Below are positions 45,994 through 53,811 of a DNA stretch of 64,000 nucleotides, one piece after another (positions within the stretch are counted from its first letter, which is position 1; each line of letters opens with the position of its first letter). The stretch is from Gelidibacter algens (lineage in GTDB: Bacteria; Bacteroidota; Bacteroidia; Flavobacteriales; Flavobacteriaceae): contig NZ_LZRN01000013.1 of NCBI RefSeq assembly GCF_001678675.1, forward strand, positions 36,310-100,309. Reading direction: 5' to 3'. The translations under genes were made by a program, and so were the position numbers. The notes below the pieces were generated by a model that made no database searches, had not been told where the DNA came from, and saw only the letters and a list, made by a program, of their open reading frames with translations.

Positions 45994-46884
45994 TTACAGA
46001 AACTTTTCCGGCACAGCGTTTCTATGCTTCCAGCGTCTATGCGTCCATAAATAATATTGTGGCGCCTCGTAAATTTGTTGTTCTAATTTTTTTGTGAAAA
46101 TATCGGTAATTTCATAATCTGGATACTCGTTCGGATTTACCGCAAGCGTTTCAAATGTAGTTTCGTAAAAGCCACGCTTCAAACGTTTCACTCTAAAGAA
46201 CACTACGGACATGTCCAATCGTTTTGCCAACATTTCCGCACCTGTGTGGATTGGGACTTTGATCCCCATAAATTCATTCCAATGGAATGCTCTCGAAACA
46301 CGCGGCGTTTGATCTGACACAAAACCATTTATCGTCAGCTCGCCATTTTGTTTAGCTTCCGTCAGTGTAGGAATGGTTTCTTTAGTGGTTATTAAGCCAC
46401 TGTTGTATTTAGCACGAATCCGTTTTACTAAATCATCAAAATACTTGTTGCCTAAACGGCTGTAAACGGCGTAGCCTTTATGCGAAACGTACTTTTGAAG
46501 AATGAAAATCCACTCCCAACTGCCGTAGTGGCCACACATCAAGACGATACTTCTATTTTGTTTTTCAAGATCATTGATAAGCTCAACATTTGTAAAGGTA
46601 AATCGCTCTTTCATCGATTCTTCGGAGATGGTCAAAGATTTAATCGCTTCAACCATCATATCACAAAAATGGTGGTAAAACTTCTCGGTAATCGTGTTTA
46701 TTTCAGCTTCTGGTTTATCAGGGAACACCAATCTCAAATTATCTTGAACCACTTTTTTCCGGTAACCAACAAGTTTAAAGATAATAAGATAAAGTCCATC
46801 AGAAAAAGCGTAAAGCAGCCGAAAAGGTAACATTGAAATCAACCAAATAAGCGGATAAACCAAGATGTAAATGAGAAATTGCAT
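45994..46884 (-). CDS. LpxL/HtrB-like lipid A acyltransferase
   Basis: Inner-membrane lysophospholipid acyltransferase that adds a secondary acyl chain to lipid A. An N-terminal membrane segment spans residues 3-22. The HX4E-type catalytic motif is HYGSWE with His119 and Glu124, followed by LGNKYFDDLVKRIR and a VSDQTPRVSRAFHW segment that is typical of the family. Length 296 is normal. It is divergent from the rhomboid gene, and the two share a 63-bp gap with overlapping TAnnTTTG boxes. Confidence 0.9.
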   Translation of the reverse strand: MQFLIYILVYPLIWLISMLPFRLLYAFSDGLYLIIFKLVGYRKKVVQDNLRLVFPDKPEAEINTITEKFYHHFCDMMVEAIKSLTISEESMKERFTFTNVELINDLEKQNRSIVLMCGHYGSWEWIFILQKYVSHKGYAVYSRLGNKYFDDLVKRIRAKYNSGLITTKETIPTLTEAKQNGELTINGFVSDQTPRVSRAFHWNEFMGIKVPIHTGAEMLAKRLDMSVVFFRVKRLKRGFYETTFETLAVNPNEYPDYEITDIFTKKLEQQIYEAPQYYLWTHRRWKHRNAVPEKFL

Positions 46885-46894
46885 TTTTTAATAT

Positions 46895-46916
46895 TAGATT
46901 TGCAGCTGCAAATATA
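46895..46916. promoter_or_regulatory. Overlapping divergent promoter boxes around a palindrome
   Basis: Plus-strand TAGATTTG (46895-46902) and minus-strand TATATTTG (46909-46916) face each other across CAGCTG, so that TTTGCAGCTGCAAA is a perfect palindrome. These are the -7 boxes of the rhomboid and acyltransferase genes. Neither has a strong -33 box. Confidence 0.5.
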
Positions 46917-46947
46917 TGTTTAAAAATAATTAATACGTTTGGAGTTT

Positions 46948-47598
46948 ATGGGTAATTTAGATTTGGTAACCATTATCGTAATTGCGGCAAATGCCATTAT
47001 TTCTTACAAGGGCTTTAAGGATTATGGTTTTTTTGAACGCTACAAATTCAACGTTGGCGGGATAAGACGTGGGGAACAAATTAGGATTTTCAGTTCAGGA
47101 TTTTTGCATGTGGACATGGCGCACCTGTTCTTCAATATGTTTACACTATACTTTTTTGCACCAGTGGTCATCTACCATTTAGGAACACTTTACTTTTTGA
47201 TAATTTATGTGGCAAGTTTGATTTTAGGAAACTTATTGTCACTCTATTTTCATAAAGAAGAATTCCACTATAGTGCAGTAGGCGCGAGTGGTGCTGTTAC
47301 TGGCGTATTGTATGCTGCTATTTTGTTGGAGCCATCAATGCAATTGGGAATTTTGTTTATTCCGTTGCCAATTCCTGCCTACGTTTTTGGGATTTTGTAT
47401 TTGCTTTATTCCATCTATGGGATGAAAAAACAAATTGGTAATATTGGCCATGATGCCCATTTTGGTGGTGCCATTGGAGGGTATGTGGCCACCTTGATCC
47501 TTATGCCATCGCTTTTTAAAACTGATTTATTGATGGTCGGTTTGTTGGCAATTCCCATCATTGTGCTGTTTGTAATGCATAAAATGGGCAAGCTTTAA
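46948..47598 (+). CDS. Rhomboid-family intramembrane serine protease
   Basis: Cleaves transmembrane substrates within the bilayer. ATG at 46948 gives 216 residues and six membrane segments; a TTG at 46939 would add only three. The catalytic dyad is Ser114 in GASGAVTG and His171 in DAHFGGAIGG. The L1-loop motif RIFSSGFLHVDMAHLFFNM contains the His-Asn that stabilises the oxyanion hole. It has no N-terminal cytosolic domain. Substrate unknown. Confidence 0.92.
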   Translation: MGNLDLVTIIVIAANAIISYKGFKDYGFFERYKFNVGGIRRGEQIRIFSSGFLHVDMAHLFFNMFTLYFFAPVVIYHLGTLYFLIIYVASLILGNLLSLYFHKEEFHYSAVGASGAVTGVLYAAILLEPSMQLGILFIPLPIPAYVFGILYLLYSIYGMKKQIGNIGHDAHFGGAIGGYVATLILMPSLFKTDLLMVGLLAIPIIVLFVMHKMGKL

Positions 47599-47720
47599 TA
47601 GGGTCGAATTATTAGGCATCAGATGATTGTTGATTTTTCCCCCTATATCTAGAATCTAATAAAATTGCTTTATTTCTGTTAAACGGCATTTTAAAATATT
47701 TTGCCATAAAATCACAGATC

Positions 47721-49130
47721 ATGATTTCAAATGATACCATAGTAGCACTGGCAACACCCTCAGGAAGCGGTGCTATTGCCGTCATACGGCTTTCAGGAAA
47801 AGAGGCCATTGCTACGGGCTCAAAATTTTTTAAATCGGTTTCTGGTAAGGTTTTATCTGAGCAAAAATCGCATACTGTGCATTTGGGACATATTGTAGAT
47901 GAACCCCGGGTGATTGATGAGGTTTTGGTGACCATTTTCAAGGATCCGCATTCTTATACAGGCGAAAACGTCATTGAGATTTCATGCCATGGCAGTTTGT
48001 ATATTCAACAAGAAATTATTCAATTATTTCTTAAGAATGGGTGCAGAATGGCGGATGCTGGGGAATTCACATTGAGAGCATTTTTGAATGGTAAGTTAGA
48101 TTTGAGTCAGGCCGAAGCCGTAGCCGATTTGATAGCGAGTGATAGTGAATCCTCCCACAAGATTGCAATGCAGCAGATGCGTGGTGGTTTTAGCAATGAG
48201 ATTAAGAATTTACGTAATGAATTAATGAATTTTGCCAGTTTGATTGAATTGGAGCTCGATTTTGCTGAAGAAGATGTGGAATTTGCAAACAGAGATGAGT
48301 TTTATAAATTGGTCAACAGGATTGTGAACGTTTTGAAACGTTTAATTGATTCTTTTGCCGTTGGAAATGTTATTAAAAACGGCATTCCGGTTGCGATTGT
48401 GGGGGAGCCCAATGTGGGAAAATCGACCTTATTAAATGCGTTATTGAATGAAGAGCGCGCCATAGTTTCTGAAATAGCAGGAACCACTAGGGATACCATT
48501 GAAGACGAAATGGTGATAGGAGGGATGGCTTTTAGGTTTATTGATACTGCAGGAATCCGTGAAACGGAAGATGTTGTTGAAAGTATAGGCATCAAGAAAA
48601 CCTTTGAAAAAATTGAACAGGCACAAGTGGTCATGTTTCTGGTTAGCAGTGTTCAATTAACCGCTGGAAACAATGCTGTTCAATCGTTTACAGTTGAAAT
48701 TGAAAAAATAAAGAATAAATTCCCCCAAAAACAAGTGCTGGTTGTACTTAATAAAATCGATCAAATTTCAGATATTGAACTTGCTAATTTGACCAAGGCG
48801 ATAACACCTCACACGGCACACCTCATTCCTATTGCGGCTAAAACAGGATTTGGAGTAGAACAGTTGACCGATACCTTGCTGAATCTTATCAATACAGGAG
48901 CCCTCAGAAACAATGAAACTATCGTGACCAACACAAGGCATTACGATGCGCTCTTGAAAGCCTTCGAAGAAATGCAAAAAGTAAAGTATGGATTAGATTC
49001 AGAGCTTTCAGGCGATTTATTAGCGATTGATATCAGGCAAGCGCTCTACCATTTTGGAGAAATCACGGGTGAGATTACAAATGACGATTTGTTGGGGAAT
49101 ATTTTTGCTAATTTTTGCATCGGCAAATAG
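47721..49130 (+). CDS. mnmE: tRNA modification GTPase MnmE
   Basis: With MnmG it makes the 5-carboxymethylaminomethyl group at wobble U34. Residues about 1-118 form the N-terminal folate-binding domain (ALATPSGSGAIAVIRLSG). A helical domain encloses the G domain with GEPNVGKSTLLNALL near 228, DTAGIRE near 274 and NKID near 341. The C-terminus is the invariant FCIGK, with the conserved Cys. Length 469 is normal and the gene is intact. The last six codons form the probable attachment site of the element that follows. Confidence 0.97.
   Translation: MISNDTIVALATPSGSGAIAVIRLSGKEAIATGSKFFKSVSGKVLSEQKSHTVHLGHIVDEPRVIDEVLVTIFKDPHSYTGENVIEISCHGSLYIQQEIIQLFLKNGCRMADAGEFTLRAFLNGKLDLSQAEAVADLIASDSESSHKIAMQQMRGGFSNEIKNLRNELMNFASLIELELDFAEEDVEFANRDEFYKLVNRIVNVLKRLIDSFAVGNVIKNGIPVAIVGEPNVGKSTLLNALLNEERAIVSEIAGTTRDTIEDEMVIGGMAFRFIDTAGIRETEDVVESIGIKKTFEKIEQAQVVMFLVSSVQLTAGNNAVQSFTVEIEKIKNKFPQKQVLVVLNKIDQISDIELANLTKAITPHTAHLIPIAAKTGFGVEQLTDTLLNLINTGALRNNETIVTNTRHYDALLKAFEEMQKVKYGLDSELSGDLLAIDIRQALYHFGEITGEITNDDLLGNIFANFCIGK
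49113..49130 (+). other. Probable left attachment site core in mnmE
   Basis: TTTTGCATCGGCAAATAG encodes the invariant FCIGK plus stop. Islands of the SGI1 type are known to integrate in these same last codons of mnmE (trmE/thdF), and the integrase gene here starts 151 bases downstream. No second copy was seen in the window. Confidence 0.6.
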
Positions 49131-49221
49131 AACTGGTTTCCGATGCTTGTTTATTCTCTTCTTTTGCTTGATATACAGTTAGTTATAGTGTTAAAGTTTT
49201 TCTTTCTATTTCTTTTATTAT

Positions 49222-49268
49222 TACTTTTGGTACCACATATGTACTACATTTTTAAATTATGTAGTACA
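49222..49268 (+). promoter_or_regulatory. Integrase promoter with operator-like dyad
   Basis: A -7 box TACTTTTG (49222-49229) is followed by a perfect inverted repeat TGTACTACAT/ATGTAGTACA (49240-49249, 49259-49268) that would cover the transcription start, 13 bases before the integrase ATG. It is likely an operator for autorepression or an integrase/excisionase arm site. Confidence 0.6.
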
Positions 49269-49281
49269 AACGTATCACATA

Positions 49282-50418
49282 ATGAAAATAACACTAAAAG
49301 AACGGAAACTGCCAAGTGGGAAAATTAGCTTGCTAATAGAGTACTACAAAGGATCGGAGATATCTCCAGACGGCAAAAGAAAACACATTCGGGACTATGA
49401 AAATTTGAAAATGAATTTACATGGTAACCCTAAGAATGCCATTGAGAGAAAAGAGAACAAAGAATCTATGGAATTAGCCAAAAAGATTCTTGCCATTAGG
49501 GAAGCAGAATACTATCAAGGCAAGTTTGACCTCAAAACGACCACCAAAGGTATAAGACGCTTTTTTGACTTCTTTCGAGAAAAAGCAGAAGAGCGCTATG
49601 ATAGCCCAAAAAACTATGGTAATTGGACGGCCGCACTGATGCACTTTGAGCGTTGTATTCCTCCAAACACAACTTTTGACGATATTGATGAAGCTTTTGT
49701 TAACCGAGTTCGGAAATACATCGATAAAGAAGCTCGTACAAAAAGCGATTTACCCTTATCACTCAATTCTAAATATTCCTATTTCAATAAATTTAAAGCG
49801 GCTTTAAGAGCTGCTTTTGACGAAGGCTATTTAGCACTTAATTATGCTACAAAAGTTAAGTCCTTTGAGCAAGCAGAAAGTCAACGCGAATATCTAACTT
49901 TTCAAGAGTTGCAGACCTTAGCTAATACCGACTGTAAATATGAAGTTTTGAAATGTGCTTTTCTTTTTTCCTGTCTATCAGGTTTAAGATGGTCAGATAT
50001 TAATGCTATGACTTGGTCGGAGGTGCGTGATGAAGATGGTATCAGTCGAGTTAACTTTAGACAAAAGAAAACTGACGGGGTAGAATATCTTTACATCTCA
50101 AACCAAGCACGTGAATTGTTGGGCGAACGTTGCGCACCAAATGATCGTGTTTTTGTAGGTTTAAAATATTCGGTAATTTATAATAACGAAATAGTGCGAT
50201 GGTGCAATCGTGCTGGAGTATCGAAGCACATTACCTTTCATAGTGCAAGACATACAAATGCTGTCCTGTTATTAGAGAATGGCGCGGATATTTATACGGT
50301 GTCCAAACGTCTTGGCCATCGAGAAATAAGAACCACACAGATTTATGCCAAAATAATCGATACAAAAATGAAGGAAGCGGCTAATAGTATTCCGGTCTTG
50401 AATTTGTCCCTTGATTAG
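49282..50418 (+). CDS. Tyrosine-type integrase
   Basis: Site-specific recombinase of the phage-integrase family. An N-terminal Arm-like segment is followed by a SAM-like core-binding domain (about residues 105-200) and the catalytic domain. Catalytic residues are Arg236 (SGLRWSD), Lys near 260, His320-x-x-Arg323 (HSARHT), His346 (LGHRE) and nucleophile Tyr355 (QIYAKI), all present. Length 378 fits Bacteroidota element integrases. Located directly after mnmE, which it is inferred to target. Its stop codon lies inside a 19-bp direct repeat. Confidence 0.95.
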   Translation: MKITLKERKLPSGKISLLIEYYKGSEISPDGKRKHIRDYENLKMNLHGNPKNAIERKENKESMELAKKILAIREAEYYQGKFDLKTTTKGIRRFFDFFREKAEERYDSPKNYGNWTAALMHFERCIPPNTTFDDIDEAFVNRVRKYIDKEARTKSDLPLSLNSKYSYFNKFKAALRAAFDEGYLALNYATKVKSFEQAESQREYLTFQELQTLANTDCKYEVLKCAFLFSCLSGLRWSDINAMTWSEVRDEDGISRVNFRQKKTDGVEYLYISNQARELLGERCAPNDRVFVGLKYSVIYNNEIVRWCNRAGVSKHITFHSARHTNAVLLLENGADIYTVSKRLGHREIRTTQIYAKIIDTKMKEAANSIPVLNLSLD

Positions 50419-50432
50419 AATATCTGCATTTT
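50414..50432. repeat. Direct repeat copy 1 (ATTAGAATATCTGCATTTT)
   Basis: 19 bp including the integrase stop codon. Copy 2 is at 50883-50901 with one mismatch. Together they flank the antitoxin-like gene. Confidence 0.8.
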
Positions 50433-50512
50433 GAATCTATCAAGTTGGGAAAAGTTGAATGGAAATATATTTTTATGAACGTTTGCCGAACTTGCTAAAT
50501 TTTTTTCAATAG

Positions 50513-50537
50513 TTGTCATAAACTTAATAAATGACAA
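50513..50537. promoter_or_regulatory. Operator-like inverted repeat upstream of the antitoxin-like gene
   Basis: TTGTCAT (50513-50519) and ATGACAA (50531-50537) with 11 bases between, 73 bases before the ATG at 50610. Antitoxins often repress their own promoters through such dyads. Confidence 0.4.
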
Positions 50538-50609
50538 TTAATATATCGCTGATGCGATTTACATAATAGAAAACAATAAATTATCTTAGTGTTTTTAAAA
50601 GTCCACATA

Positions 50610-50837
50610 ATGAGCATTGAAGCCACCAAATTAGAACTCATTCAAATTTTGTTACAGACGCAAAATGAACATCTCCTATCAAAGCTTAAAGAGGTTTTTG
50701 ACGAGGAACAAATTGACTGGTGGTTTGAGATGTCTAAAGAAGAACAAGAAGAAATCAAAACAGGTTTAGATCAAGCAGACAAAAGCAATTTTATAGCTAA
50801 TGAGACTGTTATGAAACGTTTTGACAAATGGCATTAA
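50610..50837 (+). CDS. Antitoxin-like small protein without a visible toxin
   Basis: A 75-residue acidic protein. It has an N-terminal helix (TKLELIQILLQTQNEHLLSKL), a linker and a C-terminal EEQEEIKTGLDQADKS segment ending MKRFDKWH. The pattern resembles Bacteroidota addiction-module antitoxins of RelE/ParE pairs, in which a similar C-terminus wraps the toxin. No toxin gene follows: 50838-51210 has no ORF of the expected size on either strand. ATG at 50610 is chosen over TTG 50589 because homologous-looking sequence begins there. It is flanked by a 19-bp direct repeat. The antitoxin role is inference. Confidence 0.65.
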   Translation: MSIEATKLELIQILLQTQNEHLLSKLKEVFDEEQIDWWFEMSKEEQEEIKTGLDQADKSNFIANETVMKRFDKWH

Positions 50838-50882
50838 TAATACTTTAGATATATGTTTTTTGACTGTGTGAAATGTCTCTTT

Positions 50883-50901
50883 ATTAGAATATCTGCGTTT
50901 T
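50883..50901. repeat. Direct repeat copy 2 (ATTAGAATATCTGCGTTTT)
   Basis: One mismatch to copy 1 at 50414-50432, at a distance of 469 bp. The remainder of 50838-51210 is AT-rich non-coding sequence. Confidence 0.8.
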
Positions 50902-51165
50902 AAAACCTAAAAATTTTTAAAACCCTCAATTATAATTGTTAATAACTCAAAATAACACCTCAATAGGCTGTTTTCTCATTATTTTATTAGTCATCATTTA
51001 ATGTCATATGTTGGTATTAAGAATTAAATTAAATTTTCATGAAATAATTTGGTTTCATTTGGTTTAATCTGTTTGTTTATAAGTTGTTGTGTATAACTTC
51101 GTGCAATTATTTCTTCTTTCATTAGCCTCTTTTTATACTTTTATTTCTATCATCCCATAAGGGAA

Positions 51166-51183
51166 AACAAAAGCGCTTTTGTT
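51166..51183. promoter_or_regulatory. Perfect 18-bp palindrome before the HTH gene
   Basis: AACAAAAGCGCTTTTGTT ends 27 bases upstream of the ATG at 51211 and follows a near-consensus -7 box TACTTTTA (51136-51143). It is a candidate operator of the HTH gene. Confidence 0.55.
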
Positions 51184-51210
51184 CATTTTAATCATTTAAA
51201 ACAATTAAAA

Positions 51211-51498
51211 ATGGACAATCTATTAATATTGGAACGATTTGATCGTTTAGAAAAATTATTGGTCGGCCACAAAGAGGTTCTGACCTTTAACGAGGCCTGT
51301 GATTATACAGGCATATCCCGAAGCTATCTTTATAAGCTCACGTCTTCAGGGAAGATTCCACACTCCAAACCCAACGGTAAAATGCTCTTTTTTGAGAAGC
51401 GTAAACTTGTGGAATGGTTACTTCAAAACAAGCGAAAATCGCAATACGATATAGAAAGTGAGGCATTGGCCTATTCCTTAAGGAATAAGCGTATTTGA
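51211..51498 (+). CDS. Helix-turn-helix protein, excisionase-like
   Basis: A 95-residue winged-helix/MerR-like DNA-binding protein. An N-terminal coil (LLILERFDRLEKLLV) is followed by the HTH_17-type core, residues 21-68: LTFNEACDYTGISRSYLYKL and SGKIPHSKPNGKMLFFEKRKLVEWL. Such proteins act as excisionases (directionality factors) or regulators in Bacteroidota mobile elements. It precedes the VapE-like helicase gene by 42 bases and is likely in the same transcript. The palindrome at 51166-51183 may be its own operator. Confidence 0.85.
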   Translation: MDNLLILERFDRLEKLLVGHKEVLTFNEACDYTGISRSYLYKLTSSGKIPHSKPNGKMLFFEKRKLVEWLLQNKRKSQYDIESEALAYSLRNKRI

Positions 51499-51540
51499 TC
51501 AGCAACATGTGCTAATTCTTATTCACTAAAGCCAACGTCT

Positions 51541-52740
51541 ATGGAAACAAATAAACAGCAATTATATATTGTTAAAGATCCCAAGAAGAAAACAATTTTT
51601 GATTATGCGATCGACTATTTATATGGTAAATATGACATATTTTATAATGAGATCTCACACGATTTTCAGATATCATTAAAGGGAAATAAGGAATGGAATT
51701 ATATCAATTTGAATTCTTTGATCATCGAATTGAACAAAGCAGGCATTGAGATAAATCCTGCGAAGCTTGAGATACTTATAAAGTCAGAACTTATTAAAAA
51801 ATACAATCCCATTAAGGAGTATTTTAAATCATTGCCCAAATGGAACGGAGTGGACCATATTTCAAAATTAGCGTCCTATTTGCCCATCTATGAACCTGAG
51901 GTCTTTCTTTACCATTTTAAAAAATGGTTGGTAAGGTCCATAAAGTGTGCCTTGGAACCGGGTTACTTCAATAAACAAGCGCTTATCATAAGCCATAAAG
52001 GACAGAGCTCTGGCAAATCTACCTGGTGCCGATTTTTATGTCCTCCTGAACTTGCAGAATATATGGCCGAGGACATCAGTAATGATAAGGATGCCAGGAT
52101 TCAGTTATGTCGGAATTTTTTATATAATCTAGATGAATTGGCCGTGCTATCAAAAAATGATGTCAACGCTCTGAAAGCCTTTTTCTCCAAGACTTTTATT
52201 AATGAACGCCTGCCATACGATCGAAAGAATACCACATTGCCAAGAATCTGTTCATTTATGGGTTCCACCAACATGTCTTCATTTCTAAATGATGAAACAG
52301 GTTCTGTCAGATGGCTTTGTTTTGAATTGAAGGACGTGATCGATTTCTCCTATTCCAATGAAGTAAATATAAAGGACGTATGGACCCAAGCATACCATCT
52401 CGCTTACGTTGATAAAACTTTTAATCCTGAACTCTCCGCAAAAGATGTGAACGAAAATGAAGAGCGCAACAAACGGTATACTAAGCTGACTTCGGAACAG
52501 GAGATGGTTGCCAAGTATTACGAATGCTCCGACGACCTTGAGGATTTTGTGACTGCTACAGATGTTATGGTTGCCTTGTCCTGTCTCAACGTGCGGTTGA
52601 ACCACATCAATCTGGGAAGGGCACTCTCTGGTTTTAACTTTCAAAAGGTCAAACATCCCCAAAGACAAGTGTACGGTTATTTGGCAAAAGCGATTTTTAA
52701 AAACAGCCCTTGGGAACTGGAAGTACCAAAAAAACTATAA
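51541..52740 (+). CDS. VapE-like replication helicase
   Basis: P-loop ATPase of the virulence-associated-E (VapE) family, an SF3-like helicase used by mobile elements for replication. The 399 residues have an N-terminal region with KEYFKSLPKWNGVDHISKLA, Walker A HKGQSSGKST (Lys159), FLYNLDELAVLSKND (Walker-B-like, Asp-Glu), then LPRICSFMGSTNMSSFL and GSVRWLCFEL. The last two are the family's sensor and arginine-finger region. It is paired with the Toprim protein at 52957, with an iteron cluster between them, and so forms the element's replication module. Confidence 0.88.
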   Translation: METNKQQLYIVKDPKKKTIFDYAIDYLYGKYDIFYNEISHDFQISLKGNKEWNYINLNSLIIELNKAGIEINPAKLEILIKSELIKKYNPIKEYFKSLPKWNGVDHISKLASYLPIYEPEVFLYHFKKWLVRSIKCALEPGYFNKQALIISHKGQSSGKSTWCRFLCPPELAEYMAEDISNDKDARIQLCRNFLYNLDELAVLSKNDVNALKAFFSKTFINERLPYDRKNTTLPRICSFMGSTNMSSFLNDETGSVRWLCFELKDVIDFSYSNEVNIKDVWTQAYHLAYVDKTFNPELSAKDVNENEERNKRYTKLTSEQEMVAKYYECSDDLEDFVTATDVMVALSCLNVRLNHINLGRALSGFNFQKVKHPQRQVYGYLAKAIFKNSPWELEVPKKL

Positions 52741-52745
52741 AATAA

Positions 52746-52927
52746 CTTACCTACTTACCTAATAGTTATAAAAACCAATGAATACTTGGGTCTGTCTAGG
52801 TAACATCATTTAAAAAGGACTTACCTCAATCTTACCTAAAAATCAGAATAGGTAAGATAGGTAACATAAAAAGGAACTTACCTTTTGTTATAAGCCTTAT
52901 GATTACTGGCATAGGTAACTAGGTAGG
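52746..52927. repeat. Cluster of ten CTTACCT/AGGTAAC-type heptamers, probable iterons
   Basis: Copies or one-base variants of CTTACCT or its complement AGGTAAG lie at 52746, 52754, 52798, 52820, 52831, 52850, 52859, 52877, 52913 and 52921, five in each orientation. One pair forms a perfect hairpin: ATCTTACCTA (52829-52838) with TAGGTAAGAT (52849-52858). They fill the gap between the helicase and primase genes. Confidence 0.85.
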
Positions 52928-52956
52928 GAAATATGAAGTTATAAAAGAAGACGCTG

Positions 52957-53811
52957 ATGAAAAGAAAAATAAACTGTGAAACAGCCCGAGCTTTTCCCAT
53001 CGAAAAGGCGCTGGCAAAACTCGGGCACTTTCCCATAAAAACAGCGGAAAAAGAAGCTTGGTTTCTGAGTCCTTTCAGGTCAGAAACCCAAGCCTCTTTT
53101 AAAGTCTCTAAAATAAAAAACCAATGGTATGACCATGGTGCAGGGGTAGGCGGCAATGTGATTGATTTGGTGTGTAGGATTTTGAAATGTTCTGTAAAAG
53201 AAGCCTTGGAGTTTATAAATGATGATAGGGCTTGTTTTTCTTTTCATCAGCAATCACATTTCAGTAAAAATGAAACAGGAATAAGCATTACCAAAATACA
53301 GGACATTAGTCACCCTGCATTGATTCAGTACCTGAACTTTAGAGCGATTCCATTACAGATTGCCAATTCTTATTGTAGTGAAGTTTGGTACACTTTTAAG
53401 GGAAAACAATTTTTCGCTATTGGTTTGCAGAATAACAATAACGGATGGGAATTGCGGAATAAGATTTTTAAGAATAGCAGCAGCCCAAAATCCTATACCT
53501 ATCTCCAAAGAAACAGCAAACATCTAATCATCTTGGAAGGGATGTTTGACTTATTATCGTTGGCCGTTTTGAATGCCCTTTTAATAGAAGTTTCAGATGT
53601 CATGGTTTTAAATTCCATTGCATTTATTAAGAATGTTGAAAAACATATTTCCAATTATGAAATTGTCGATCTCTATTTGGACAATGATTCGGCTGGACAA
53701 AATGCAACACTTTATTTGACAAAGAAATATAGTCATGTAAATGATCAAAGTGATGCCTATAAAAACCACAAGGATTTAAACGAATTTTTATGCCATGAGA
53801 GAAAAGAATGA
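52957..53811 (+). CDS. Primase-like protein with degenerate CHC2 and Toprim domains
   Basis: Likely DNA primase of the element. Residues about 5-85 follow the CHC2 zinc-finger fold of DnaG-like primases (FLSPFRSETQASFKVS, WYDHGAGVGGNVIDLV), but the zinc Cys/His residues are not in place. The Toprim part has Glu194 (IILEGMFDLL) and Asp242-x-Asp244 (YLDNDSAGQN), the metal-binding acidic triad. The 284 residues are short for a full primase and lack a classical DnaG catalytic core. It overlaps mobC by 17 bases, so replication and mobilization genes are co-transcribed. Confidence 0.87.
   Translation: MKRKINCETARAFPIEKALAKLGHFPIKTAEKEAWFLSPFRSETQASFKVSKIKNQWYDHGAGVGGNVIDLVCRILKCSVKEALEFINDDRACFSFHQQSHFSKNETGISITKIQDISHPALIQYLNFRAIPLQIANSYCSEVWYTFKGKQFFAIGLQNNNNGWELRNKIFKNSSSPKSYTYLQRNSKHLIILEGMFDLLSLAVLNALLIEVSDVMVLNSIAFIKNVEKHISNYEIVDLYLDNDSAGQNATLYLTKKYSHVNDQSDAYKNHKDLNEFLCHERKE

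Noticed and set aside
47612..47941. Minus-strand 109-codon frame over the mnmE start
   Set aside because: It overlaps the well-supported mnmE gene and has no family-like sequence.
50838..51210. Possible RelE/ParE toxin gene after the antitoxin-like gene
   Set aside because: All frames are broken by stops and no toxin-like motif was seen on either strand.
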